Shown here: one piece after another, positions 13,864 to 20,754 of the stretch
Numbering within the stretch: position 1 is the stretch's first letter
Layout of the letters: the number at the start of each line of letters is the position of its first letter
Source: WJKP01 sp964531215
GTDB taxonomy: Bacteria; Patescibacteriota; Patescibacteriia; CAIXNZ01
DNA: 21,189 nt
Assembly: GCA_964531215.1 (NCBI GenBank)
Contig: CAZHFK010000019.1
Location: forward strand, 1-21,189
Direction: 5' to 3'
Position numbers and translations under genes: made by a program
The notes under the pieces: generated by a model
The model's database searches: none
The model's input: the letters and a program-made list of their open reading frames with translations, nothing else
Told to the model about the DNA's origin: nothing

Positions 13864-13976
13864 TTATTTTTCTTTTTGCGTGCTTCTTTGTTTTTTTATA
13901 TCTTGAAAATATTGATTACGTTTATAATTAAAATATTTATTACTTAAATATACTGCAATACCCATAAATAAAAAAA
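13864..13976 (-). other. Out-of-frame continuation of the membrane protein gene
   Basis: Removing one T from the seven-T run at 13970-13976 (minus strand) joins the upstream frame to AAFLFMGIAVYLSNKYFNYK, then RNQYFQDIKKQRSTQKEK, ending at TAA 13864-13866. This completes a transmembrane helix and adds a lysine/arginine-rich cytoplasmic tail, a common end for such proteins. The uncorrected frame ends early with IYGYCSIFK. The extension looks like real coding sequence. Confidence 0.65.
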
Positions 13977-14665
13977 GCAGCAAATCCTAATATGCCGATT
14001 AAAACAATTATACCTATTGCTAACTGTCTATTACGTTCAATCTCGTCTTTAATTTGCTTATTTAATTTTATTAAATCTTTTTCTTTAGCAACTCTTTTTT
14101 TAAAATCTAAATAGGAAAAATAACTTACTACAAAAATAATTAAAAATATAAAAATAAAAGCAAATATAAAAAAAGTTAACATAAATTTATTTAAAATTAC
14201 TATAATTATAGCAAGTAAAATAACCGCCAAAATAAAACTTATAACTATCAGCGGAAACAATTTTAAAAGTCTAACTGAACGATAAACCAATTGCTGTTTA
14301 TCCGATAAATTATCCTGCATAAACGACAATTTCTTTTTCCAAAAAATTTTATTAATAAAATAGTCAATTTTCAATAATAGGCCCAGGATAAACTTTCTAC
14401 GCATTATTTCTGTTGTAATTTCCTGAACTTCCTGCTCGTTTTTAAAACAAGCTTTTATTTCATTATAATTAACGTGCTTAAGCTTTAATGACTTATCATA
14501 TATCTTATCATATATTTTTTTAATCAATTTATACCTTTTAATAAAATTCAAATAAAAATAATATTGAATTAAAATAATAGCAATTAAAACAACTATACCG
14601 ATTAATGATAAAGGTAATAATAAACTTATTAATTCAATAAGGTAGTCTCCGAGATATTGGAACAT
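13940..14665 (-). CDS. Polytopic membrane protein, probably frameshifted near its 3' end
   Basis: No family is recognised. The 241-residue frame has hydrophobic helices at about 8-42, 138-163, 165-187 and 217-237, separated by basic cytoplasmic segments (43-130, containing KKIYDKIYDKSLKLKH, and 189-215). Composition is extremely rich in I, L, F and K. The frame ends abruptly inside the last helix after a run of seven T; a one-base deletion there extends it by about 35 residues to 13864 (separate entry). This may be a sequencing or assembly error, a true recent mutation, or slippage. The start is 5 nt after the lspA stop, so it is the third gene of the operon dksA-like, lspA, this gene. Its task may be linked to the envelope, but that is only position-based. 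Confidence 0.75.
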   Translation of the reverse strand: MFQYLGDYLIELISLLLPLSLIGIVVLIAIILIQYYFYLNFIKRYKLIKKIYDKIYDKSLKLKHVNYNEIKACFKNEQEVQEITTEIMRRKFILGLLLKIDYFINKIFWKKKLSFMQDNLSDKQQLVYRSVRLLKLFPLIVISFILAVILLAIIIVILNKFMLTFFIFAFIFIFLIIFVVSYFSYLDFKKRVAKEKDLIKLNKQIKDEIERNRQLAIGIIVLIGILGFAAFFIYGYCSIFK

Positions 14666-14670
14666 TAAAT

Positions 14671-15126
14671 TTATTTTTTAAAATTTAAAATTAAATAAAT
14701 AATAATGCCAGTTACTATCATTATATCAGCCAGATTAAAGACCGGCCAAATAAAAATATTAATATAATCAATCACATAACCAAAAATCAAACGATCCAAT
14801 AAATTGCTTAAAGAACCCAAAATAATTAAAGAGAGAGCTATTAATTGCCCAATTTTTTGCTGGAATAAACTTAAATACCAGAAAAAACTTAAAAAAATTA
14901 AAATAAAAATTACCAAAATAATAATTAAAATTTGAGGGAAAGGCAAGCCAAAAGCAATATTTTGATTGGTAAAAAAATCTATTTGCAATAAACCAGAAAA
15001 AAAATAAAATCCCTGCTTAGGGATTTTATTTAAAATAATATAATATTTGATGATACTTTCAATAATAAACAAAACTAAACCAAGACTAATAACTAAAACG
15101 AGTTGATGCTTAAATTTTTTAAACAT
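14671..15126 (-). CDS. lspA: Lipoprotein signal peptidase (signal peptidase II)
   Basis: LspA is the membrane aspartyl protease that cuts the signal peptide from diacylglyceryl-modified prolipoproteins. The 151 residues show four hydrophobic helices and the family blocks in order: IIESIIKYY (21-29), TNQNIAFG (53-60), GSLSNLLDR (104-112), GYVIDYI (116-122) and FNLAD (130-134). The catalytic aspartates are D120 and D134, both present. Two otherwise conserved places differ: the early Asp of the DxxxK block is E23, and the glycine of the NxG motif is N56. The catalytic pair is intact, so activity is likely. The start codon is 2 nt past the stop of the dksA-like gene and there is no SD, consistent with translational coupling in an operon. 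Confidence 0.93.
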   Translation of the reverse strand: MFKKFKHQLVLVISLGLVLFIIESIIKYYIILNKIPKQGFYFFSGLLQIDFFTNQNIAFGLPFPQILIIILVIFILIFLSFFWYLSLFQQKIGQLIALSLIILGSLSNLLDRLIFGYVIDYINIFIWPVFNLADIMIVTGIIIYLILNFKK

Positions 15127-15128
15127 TA

Positions 15129-15497
15129 TTACTGGCTGGTTAATTTTTCCTTACATTCAATACAAGCACTGGAAACCGGACGAGCCAAAAGTCTTTGCTC
15201 GGAAATTTGCTGACCACAATAATTACACTTGCCATAAGTGCCTTTTTCTATGCGATCTAAAGCCTTATTAATATCGCGTAAAGTTTTTTCTAATGAATAT
15301 TCAACTGGTAAATTATCGGTATAACCGGCTATTTCATTGGCATTTTCATCTTCTTTATCACCAAAATCAGGAAACTTAGAACGATAATTATCTTTAATGT
15401 GATCATCTTTTTGAGTAAAACTGGCCAAGTCATTTTCAATTTGTTCCTTACGTTTTAATAAATCCTTTTTAATTTTTTCTAAAGTAGCTTTTTTCAT
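15129..15497 (-). CDS. DksA/TraR-family zinc-finger protein
   Basis: The 122-residue protein has a coiled-coil N-terminal part (about 1-85) and a C4 zinc finger formed by CNYC (C91, C94) and CIEC (C112, C115), the mark of the DksA/TraR family. These proteins bind RNA polymerase through the secondary channel and can act with (p)ppGpp. The acidic tip segment is DFGDKEDENANE (44-55), which resembles but is not identical to the DxxDxA tip of DksA. The start is placed at the ATG at 15495-15497 (MKKATLEK): the promoter -10 at 15535-15540 covers the alternative start at 15536. AGGAA about 14 nt upstream is a weak SD. First gene of an operon with lspA. With the HD protein it suggests stringent-type control, but no alarmone synthetase is visible here. 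Confidence 0.9.
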   Translation of the reverse strand: MKKATLEKIKKDLLKRKEQIENDLASFTQKDDHIKDNYRSKFPDFGDKEDENANEIAGYTDNLPVEYSLEKTLRDINKALDRIEKGTYGKCNYCGQQISEQRLLARPVSSACIECKEKLTSQ

Positions 15498-15534
15498 AAT
15501 TTTAAGTTTTATTCCTATTTTTATTATATCAATC

Positions 15535-15563
15535 ATTATAAATTAATAAAATAAAAAAATCAA
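15535..15563 (-). promoter_or_regulatory. Promoter of the dksA-like/lspA operon
   Basis: TTGATT (15558-15563), 17-bp spacer, TATAAT (15535-15540). Predicted start near 15528, a leader of about 30 nt. It shows that the operon need not depend on read-through from the RNA gene that ends about 45 nt upstream. Confidence 0.7.
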
Positions 15564-15607
15564 GCCTTAAATGTCAAGTTATTTTATAATTTAAAATTTT
15601 TAAACAA

Positions 15608-15947
15608 ATGAAAAAGAGCCGAACTGTTGACCCTAAGATTTTATTTTATGGCCTGCCGGCTCTTTTGTCAACCTCATTTGACTAGTATCCGCCCATTATG
15701 GCGACCTACTAATATACTTAAATGCAGGTTGGATAATCACCTACCTATGAGCATTGTTAGGTGAAACACCTTTTACCGTTTTAAGGCTGTTAAGCCATAT
15801 CTAATTAACCAGTAATTTTGTTTGTTTTTGTTTTCGTGGTGCTCACGGTCACCAGATAAAACAGTAAAAGGCAGAGAAATGTTGCCAAAATATTTATTTT
15901 CGCAAAACTTCCCCAAAAAATTTTTAAAATAACAATTTTTATCTTAC
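15608..15947 (-). ncRNA. Structured non-coding RNA of unknown class, about 340 nt
   Basis: This intergenic block holds no ORF but has everything expected of a stable RNA gene: a perfect TTGACA-N17-TATAAT promoter (15954-15982), an AT-rich UP-like stretch before it, and a strong intrinsic terminator (15611-15666). Several helices can be drawn: a 15-bp helix between 15857-15871 and 15769-15783 with one G-U; UGGUG/CACCA near 15838-15854; a hairpin ATGC-AGGT/ACCT-GCAT (15722-15754); a hairpin TAGTA..CGCC/GGCG..TACTA (15683-15711); and GTTGAC/GTCAAC (15667-15672 with 15626-15631), which would form a pseudoknot with the terminator stem. Size and expression signals resemble housekeeping RNAs. I find no tRNA-like end or tag ORF (tmRNA), no GAGGAAAGUCC (RNase P) and no SRP core. 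It may be a divergent form of a known RNA, a long leader, or a new class. Confidence 0.7.
15611..15666 (-). terminator. Terminator of the non-coding RNA
   Basis: A 10-bp perfect stem, AAAAGAGCCG (15612-15621 on plus) with CGGCTCTTTT (15657-15666), is followed on the minus strand by a T run (15611-15615). The 35-nt loop can pair further inside (GGCC with GGTC). Confidence 0.88.
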
Positions 15948-15953
15948 ACTATC

Positions 15954-15982
15954 ATTATAGCAATTTCTGGACACACTGTCAA
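15954..15982 (-). promoter_or_regulatory. Perfect consensus promoter of the non-coding RNA
   Basis: TTGACA (15977-15982), 17-bp spacer, TATAAT (15954-15959): both boxes match consensus and the spacing is optimal. A/T-rich sequence precedes the -35. It is the best promoter in the window. Predicted start near 15947. Confidence 0.88.
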
Positions 15983-16094
15983 TTTTTAATTGTGAATAAA
16001 AATAAAAATTTTGCTAATATTAGCTAAATTATATTTTTAATAAAAAATTTATTACTTACTGATTACTAATTAATAATAACCAATTACTATTTTT

Positions 16095-16125
16095 TATCCC
16101 CATAAATATCCCCAAATTATCCACA
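16095..16125 (+). promoter_or_regulatory. Three phased DnaA-box-like sites
   Basis: TATCCCCA (16095-16102), TATCCCCA (16107-16114) and TATCCACA (16118-16125) lie in the same orientation at 12- and 11-bp steps. The last, with its preceding T, is a perfect TTATCCACA DnaA box (16117-16125). A very A/T-rich stretch (about 15983-16094) adjoins them. No dnaA, dnaN or rpmH is near, so this is not called an origin. Confidence 0.5.
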
Positions 16126-16137
16126 AAATCTTTAATT

Positions 16138-17613
16138 TTACTCTAAACATAACCAAATTTGCCCATTATCAATATTCTCATTAAATTTTAAATGCTCAAA
16201 ATACTTAAAATAAGGCCAATATCGGCTCAAATAATCGCTTTTTACTAATAAATTTTGTTTAAAATCAGGCTTATTTACTAAACAATACTGATTAATTGCC
16301 TGTAATTTTTGATCAAGTAAATGATTTTTAATTATTGAGCTGGAATTAGCTAAAAATAATTGCTGATCATTAACATAATAAGCAAAATCCAGATTGCCGT
16401 GCCTAATTGATTTTAAAGTAATATTGGCTATTTTTTCTTGCTGAAACTCTAATTCATTAGGATTTTTAACTATTTGAGTAATATAAGTATAATCCGGCAA
16501 TATTTCTTCTCTTTCAACTGGATTATTATAAGCGATATATTCTTTAATAATTTGTTCTAATTTTAATATTTTAGCTTCACGATCATTTATTTGGTCTAAA
16601 TTTAGAGCTAAAATCCAATTATTATTCTGATCAACTATTATTTGAGCTTGATCAGCAAATAACGATAAAATATCTTGCTGCCAATCAAAATTATAAATAT
16701 TGGCTAAATAATTTTTATTATTTTCTATTTTCTGCCAAACCAAAGGATCTATTACAGATAATAACTCTAAAATATCAGCAAACTGCCGGTTAGCTTGATA
16801 AAAACTAAAACTGTATAAAAAATTATCAGGTAATTTATCCAATAAAAACGGCTGATTATTGCTGTTTTTTAAATTATGACTTTCTAAAACCAAATTATTA
16901 TCAATTATTTGCCAGCCCAAATATAAATCTTTTACATTATCTGCATTTAAAGAAGCGATCATTAATTTAGCTGGTAAATCCGGAATTTTAGTTAAATTAT
17001 CATTAAACCATTCTATATTTAAATATGATTTTCCTAAATAATCCAAATCAAATTTTTTTAAATTTAATAAAACATTTAAATTAGAAACTAATGATGTTGC
17101 TTCTTGGCGATTAATTTTTTCAACTTGTTCAATGACCTGATTAGAATTACTAACAATTAAAATGTTTTTTTCCAAAACACTATTACCCAAGACCTCGTAT
17201 TTTAAACCTGATTGTTCAATTAATTTTAATTTACTATCCAAGTCAATGACTTGCGGTTTTAAATTAAAAACCAACAAATAATCAAATCGGAAATCAGCTG
17301 ATTCCTGTCTGGGAACAATTGCCAAAGCAGAATTATAAGCAACAAACTGGTTCAAAGTATTTAAATCGAAATTAAGCAAATTATCATCGTTTTGTAATTG
17401 ATTAACAAAATCAGCAAGCAACGGTTGTTTTAAAATTTCTTCATTTAAAGAAAAAGTGGAATAAAAAATAGCCTGTTTAGGCACGTATTTAATTAAATTA
17501 TCTTTTTTAAAATATAAATGATAATACAAAAAAAGGGCAATTACAGTTATAAGCATAATCACCCCTAAAAATTTTGCTAAAAATATAAGTAATCTTTTCT
17601 GCCAAATAGTCAT
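16138..17613 (-). CDS. Membrane-anchored extracytoplasmic protein, DUF3352-like
   Basis: The 491-residue protein has a short basic N-terminus, one transmembrane helix (about 10-31, LIFLAKFLGVIMLITVIALF) and a large outward-facing domain. Just after the helix comes YVPKQAIFYSTF (43-54), which resembles the opening of DUF3352 proteins (VP.dA.fY...). The rest alternates short hydrophobic strands and N-, D-, Q- and L-rich helices, as in those repeated alpha/beta domains. The assignment is by pattern only. No catalytic motif is seen, and only one or two cysteines. Its function is unknown. A promoter at 17620-17648 places the start of transcription at the ATG, so the mRNA is probably leaderless. 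The gene stands alone: the pnp terminator lies upstream, and no clear terminator follows it before the DnaA-box-like sites. Confidence 0.75.
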   Translation of the reverse strand: MTIWQKRLLIFLAKFLGVIMLITVIALFLYYHLYFKKDNLIKYVPKQAIFYSTFSLNEEILKQPLLADFVNQLQNDDNLLNFDLNTLNQFVAYNSALAIVPRQESADFRFDYLLVFNLKPQVIDLDSKLKLIEQSGLKYEVLGNSVLEKNILIVSNSNQVIEQVEKINRQEATSLVSNLNVLLNLKKFDLDYLGKSYLNIEWFNDNLTKIPDLPAKLMIASLNADNVKDLYLGWQIIDNNLVLESHNLKNSNNQPFLLDKLPDNFLYSFSFYQANRQFADILELLSVIDPLVWQKIENNKNYLANIYNFDWQQDILSLFADQAQIIVDQNNNWILALNLDQINDREAKILKLEQIIKEYIAYNNPVEREEILPDYTYITQIVKNPNELEFQQEKIANITLKSIRHGNLDFAYYVNDQQLFLANSSSIIKNHLLDQKLQAINQYCLVNKPDFKQNLLVKSDYLSRYWPYFKYFEHLKFNENIDNGQIWLCLE

Positions 17614-17619
17614 GTAAAA

Positions 17620-17648
17620 AGTATAGCAAAAAACAAAAAATCTGCAAA
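17620..17648 (-). promoter_or_regulatory. Leaderless-type promoter of the DUF3352-like gene
   Basis: TTTGCA (17643-17648), 17-bp spacer, TATACT (17620-17625), then exactly 6 nt to the ATG at 17611-17613. This is the same geometry as the comM promoter. Confidence 0.55.
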
Positions 17649-17684
17649 TATTAACTTTTTAAAAATAAAATCAATTTAATCTAC

Positions 17685-17719
17685 AATAAAAAAGAAGACG
17701 CATCAGCGTCTTCTTTTTT
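17685..17719 (-). terminator. pnp terminator
   Basis: A 14-bp perfect stem (17688-17701 with 17706-17719) with a 4-nt loop, GC core GAAGACGC, and a T run on the minus strand. It lies 8 nt past the pnp stop. Confidence 0.95.
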
Positions 17720-17727
17720 ATTTAAGT

Positions 17728-19965
17728 TTACCTATCTCTTTTTTTAAAAAACGGCTTACTATTCCTGTCTCTTTTCTGATCATAACCTCGATCATTATTT
17801 CTGTTAAACCCGCCTGGTCTGGCAGCCGATCGTTTTGGTGTCTTCCCGCCTTCTAATAAAGCTAAACTGATTTTATTATTAACCGGATCAACTTCTTCAA
17901 CTTTAACCTTTACTTTATCCCCTTCATTTAAAACATCTGTTACTTTATCTATTCGAAACGGTGCCATTTTGGAAATATGGATCATACCGTCTTTACCCGG
18001 CAATAATTCAACAATCGCCCCAAAATCCATTATCCTAACAACCTTACCTTCATAAACTTCACCGACTTCAATATCTTTACAAATTCTTTCAACCCATTCG
18101 ATTGCTTCGGCTGCTTTAGCCGCATCAGTTGAGGTAATCATGACCAAGCCGTCCTGTTCAATATCAATATTAACACCGGTCTTGTCAACTATTTCATTAA
18201 TCATTTTACCGCCGGGTCCAATTACGTCTTTAATTTTAGCTGGCTCGATAGTAATAGTAGTTATACGCGGAGCATAAGGTGAAAGTTCTTTAGGTTGCGG
18301 GATAGTTTTATTTATCCCTTCAAGGATTTGATTTAAGGCCTGTCTGCCTTGCGTTAGAGTTTTTTCAACTATTTCCATAGTCAAACCGTCTGTTTTTGTA
18401 TCCATCTGAATCGCTGTTAAACCGTCTTTAGTACCGGTAATTTTAAAATCCATACCACCCGGACCGTCTTCCAGATCCTGAATATCGGTTAAAATTTTAT
18501 AACCGCCATTACCGTCAACAGCCAAACCCATGGCAATCCCGGCAACTGGAGCTTCCAAAGGCACGCCCGCGTCAAGCAAAGCCAATGTTGAGCCACAAGT
18601 CGCTGCCATTGAACTTGAACCGTTAGAGCCCAAAGTTTCCGAAACAACTAAAACAGTATAAGGAAAATCTTGTTTTTTAGGGATAACCGGAAATAAAGCT
18701 TTTTCAGCCAAAGCCCCGTGTCCAATATCGCGCCGACCAATCCCGACTCTTTTGACTTCACCAACAGAAAAAGGCGCAAAAGTATAATAATGAATATAAC
18801 GTTTTTCACCTTCTTTTTCCATAGTATCCAAAAGCTGAACATCACCGGGTGAACCTAAAGTTACATTAGAAAGAACCTGGGTTTCTCCTCTTTGAAATAA
18901 GCCAGTCCCATGAGTTCTTTTGATTACACCCGTTTCAAGTAATAAAGGCCTTATTTCATCAAGTTTACGCCCATCAACTCTGACTTCTCTCTCCATAATA
19001 GCTGCTGAAATTTTTTTCATAACCAATTTATCAGCTTTTTGCACTGCATAATTAACAATGTCTGCTTCAACTCCTTCATCAAGCAACTGTTTTTCCAATT
19101 CAGCTGTTAATTCGTGCAAGCTATGCTTACGCAAAGCTTTGGTTGGTTTTTTTTCTGCTAATAAATAAGGATTAACTTCTTCACTAATAAATTCATCGAC
19201 TTTTTTAAGTATTTCTTCTTTAGATTTTAAAGTTTCTGCTGTTTCTTTTGGCATCAAATCCAAACTGCTTAATTTTTCCTTACCGACTTTATCAACCAAT
19301 TCGTTAATTAATCCGACAATATCAGCAAAAGCTTCATTGCCGAAAGCAAAGGCTTCCAGCATTTTGGGTTCAGGTACTTGTTCTGCCTGTGACTCAACCA
19401 TAATAATTTTATCAGTCGTGCCAGCTAATGATAACTTAAACGGGCTGGCTTCTAATTGGCTGACTGTCGGATTTAAAATAAAACCATTTTCATCAACACC
19501 AATATTTAAGCCGGCAATCGGACCATTCCAAGGTATATCAGAAATAGCCAAAGCAGCCGAAGCTGCGATTAAACCGACCATGGCTGGTTCATTTTCACCG
19601 TCATAAGATAAAACAGTTAAAATAACCTGAACCTCGTTTCTGATTTGATCATCAAAAAGAGGTCTAATCGACCGATCAATCATCCTGCCGTTTAAAACAG
19701 CTTCATCAGTTGGTCGACCGTCACGCTTAATAAAACGAGACCCCTTGATCCTGCCTGCGGCATAAAAACGTTCTTCAAATTCAACAGTTAAAGGGAAAAA
19801 ATCCAAGCCTTCTCTTGTTTCTTTGGAAATAACCGCAGTACCCAAAATAACTGTATCACCATAAGATACAGTCACACTGCCATTGGCTTGATTAGCAAGT
19901 TTACCAGTCTCAATAATTAATTTGCGACCGGCGATTTCTTTTTCTACACGAAAAATTTCTGACAT
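17728..19965 (-). CDS. pnp: Polyribonucleotide nucleotidyltransferase (PNPase)
   Basis: PNPase degrades RNA from the 3' end by phosphorolysis and can add tails in reverse. The 745 residues show the full layout: first RNase PH domain (about 12-145, with GRPTDEAVLNGRMIDRSIRP at 83-102), helical linker (about 240-325), second RNase PH domain (about 330-545), KH domain (about 568-632, VIGPGGKMI at 581-589) and S1 domain (about 635-705). Phosphate-site SNGSSS is at 447-452 and the catalytic D500, D506 and K508 (in GGMDFK) are present. It ends in a basic R/N/G-rich tail (710-745) likely to bind RNA. AAGGA about 10 nt before the ATG is a fair SD. The leader contains a 56-nt imperfect hairpin (19990-20045). 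It follows rpsO and a NYN gene; rpsO-pnp linkage is classic in bacteria. Confidence 0.98.
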   Translation of the reverse strand: MSEIFRVEKEIAGRKLIIETGKLANQANGSVTVSYGDTVILGTAVISKETREGLDFFPLTVEFEERFYAAGRIKGSRFIKRDGRPTDEAVLNGRMIDRSIRPLFDDQIRNEVQVILTVLSYDGENEPAMVGLIAASAALAISDIPWNGPIAGLNIGVDENGFILNPTVSQLEASPFKLSLAGTTDKIIMVESQAEQVPEPKMLEAFAFGNEAFADIVGLINELVDKVGKEKLSSLDLMPKETAETLKSKEEILKKVDEFISEEVNPYLLAEKKPTKALRKHSLHELTAELEKQLLDEGVEADIVNYAVQKADKLVMKKISAAIMEREVRVDGRKLDEIRPLLLETGVIKRTHGTGLFQRGETQVLSNVTLGSPGDVQLLDTMEKEGEKRYIHYYTFAPFSVGEVKRVGIGRRDIGHGALAEKALFPVIPKKQDFPYTVLVVSETLGSNGSSSMAATCGSTLALLDAGVPLEAPVAGIAMGLAVDGNGGYKILTDIQDLEDGPGGMDFKITGTKDGLTAIQMDTKTDGLTMEIVEKTLTQGRQALNQILEGINKTIPQPKELSPYAPRITTITIEPAKIKDVIGPGGKMINEIVDKTGVNIDIEQDGLVMITSTDAAKAAEAIEWVERICKDIEVGEVYEGKVVRIMDFGAIVELLPGKDGMIHISKMAPFRIDKVTDVLNEGDKVKVKVEEVDPVNNKISLALLEGGKTPKRSAARPGGFNRNNDRGYDQKRDRNSKPFFKKRDR

Positions 19966-19989
19966 ATTTAATTTTTCCTTTATGAGAAC

Positions 19990-20045
19990 TGATCAACAGG
20001 CGACTGAACTTGTTTGACAACAAGATTCAGATTGTCTGCTGATCA
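19990..20045 (-). promoter_or_regulatory. Long imperfect hairpin in the pnp leader
   Basis: Paired segments in order are TGATCA (19990-19995 with 20040-20045), CAG/CTG (19997-19999 with 20036-20038), CTGAA/TTCAG (20004-20008 with 20026-20030) and CTTGTT/AACAAG (20009-20014 with 20019-20024), with a 4-nt loop. It ends about 24 nt before the start codon. In E. coli a leader hairpin cut by RNase III allows PNPase to repress its own mRNA; this could serve likewise (inference). Confidence 0.6.
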
Positions 20046-20090
20046 ATCCATTATTAGTAATTAATAATCAGCAATTAAATATAATCAAAA

Positions 20091-20119
20091 AATTAATTGC
20101 CAATTCTCAATTCCTAATT
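20091..20119. repeat. AATTNNN heptad tandem array
   Basis: AATT occurs at 20095-20098, 20102-20105, 20109-20112 and 20116-20119, an exact 7-nt step, with a further AATT at 20091-20094. Similar AATT-rich stretches lie at 20056-20078 and 16060-16085. It abuts the stop codon of the NYN gene. Confidence 0.45.
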
Positions 20120-20672
20120 ATTTTTTTCGGCTTTGTTTTGATTGTTTGGTTCGGCTAGATCGGCCGGAATAACTTTTTAATAAAAATCTGGCTTTATTCT
20201 CTGATAAATCAAAATAATCATCAACATTTTCAATTAATTTGGCTGAAGTGCTTTGACTAAAGGAAACCAATTCAACAAGGCAGCCTTTATTTTCCTGTAA
20301 ATAATGAACCAAAGGGATAAAATCACCGTCACCGGTCACCAAAATGATCACGTCCAATTTATCAGCCATTTTAATCGCATCGACTGCCAAGCCGACATCC
20401 CAATCACCTTTTTTGGCTCCGCCGGGAAAAACCTGTAATTCTTTAGTCTTAACTTCAAAACCTTGTTTACCTAAAATTTCCAAAAATTTTTTTTCTTCTC
20501 CGCCGGTTGTAATAATACCATAAGCGACTGCCCTGATTAATTTACGATTAGCAGTGGCTTCTTTTAAAACTTCCTGAAAATTAACATTAGCTTGATACAA
20601 GTTTTTAGCTGAATGGTACATGTTTTGCACATCTACAAAAACGCCGATTCTTTGTTCTTTATGTTTAATCAT
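20118..20672 (-). CDS. NYN-domain (LabA/DUF88-like) putative nuclease
   Basis: The 184-residue protein carries the NYN fold, a PIN-like domain with a metal-binding acidic site found in LabA/DUF88 proteins and in RNA-cutting enzymes. Acidic and polar site residues are visible: D14 and N17 in VFVDVQNMY (11-19), D92 and D98 in KKGDWDVGLAVDAIK (87-101), and D115 and D117 in LVTGDGDFIPLV (111-122). The C-terminus (170-184) is a Ser/Arg/Lys tail that may bind RNA. It lies between rpsO and pnp, on the same strand, which supports a role in RNA processing or decay (inference). A terminator separates it from rpsO; no clear promoter was found, so it may depend on read-through or a weak promoter. No SD; a hairpin sits 12 nt before the ATG. 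Confidence 0.88.
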   Translation of the reverse strand: MIKHKEQRIGVFVDVQNMYHSAKNLYQANVNFQEVLKEATANRKLIRAVAYGIITTGGEEKKFLEILGKQGFEVKTKELQVFPGGAKKGDWDVGLAVDAIKMADKLDVIILVTGDGDFIPLVHYLQENKGCLVELVSFSQSTSAKLIENVDDYFDLSENKARFLLKSYSGRSSRTKQSKQSRKK

Positions 20673-20684
20673 ATATTTGTATGT

Positions 20685-20723
20685 GGCAAATGGCTTATAA
20701 CCAATAATAATCTGCTATTTGCC
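20685..20723 (-). promoter_or_regulatory. Hairpin directly before the NYN start codon
   Basis: Arms 20685-20694 and 20714-20723 (GGCAAATGGC/GCTATTTGCC) pair at 9 of 10 positions in the minus-strand RNA, with a 19-nt loop. It lies between the rpsO terminator and the ATG at 20670-20672 and could control translation or protect the 5' end. Confidence 0.45.
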
Positions 20724-20727
20724 AATT

Positions 20728-20748
20728 AAAAACCCCGTTGCACGGGGT
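20728..20748 (-). terminator. rpsO terminator
   Basis: A 7-bp perfect GC-rich stem (20732-20738 with 20742-20748, ACCCCGT/ACGGGGT) with a 3-nt loop and five T on the minus strand (20728-20732). It starts 7 nt past the rpsO stop. Confidence 0.9.
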
Positions 20749-20754
20749 AATATG

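Noticed and set aside
15498..15536. Longer start for the DksA-like protein at 15536
   Set aside because: The TATAAT box at 15535-15540 overlaps that codon, and the family N-terminus fits MKKATLEK at 15497.
15608..15947. tmRNA, RNase P RNA, SRP RNA or 6S RNA as the identity of the RNA
   Set aside because: No tRNA-like 3' end or tag frame ending in Ala-Ala, no GAGGAAAGUCC, no SRP GGAAGGNAGCAGCC-like core, and no paired ends with a large central bubble. A divergent form cannot be excluded by eye.
16095..16125. Calling oriC
   Set aside because: Only one perfect DnaA box and no dnaA, dnaN, rpmH or gyr genes nearby.
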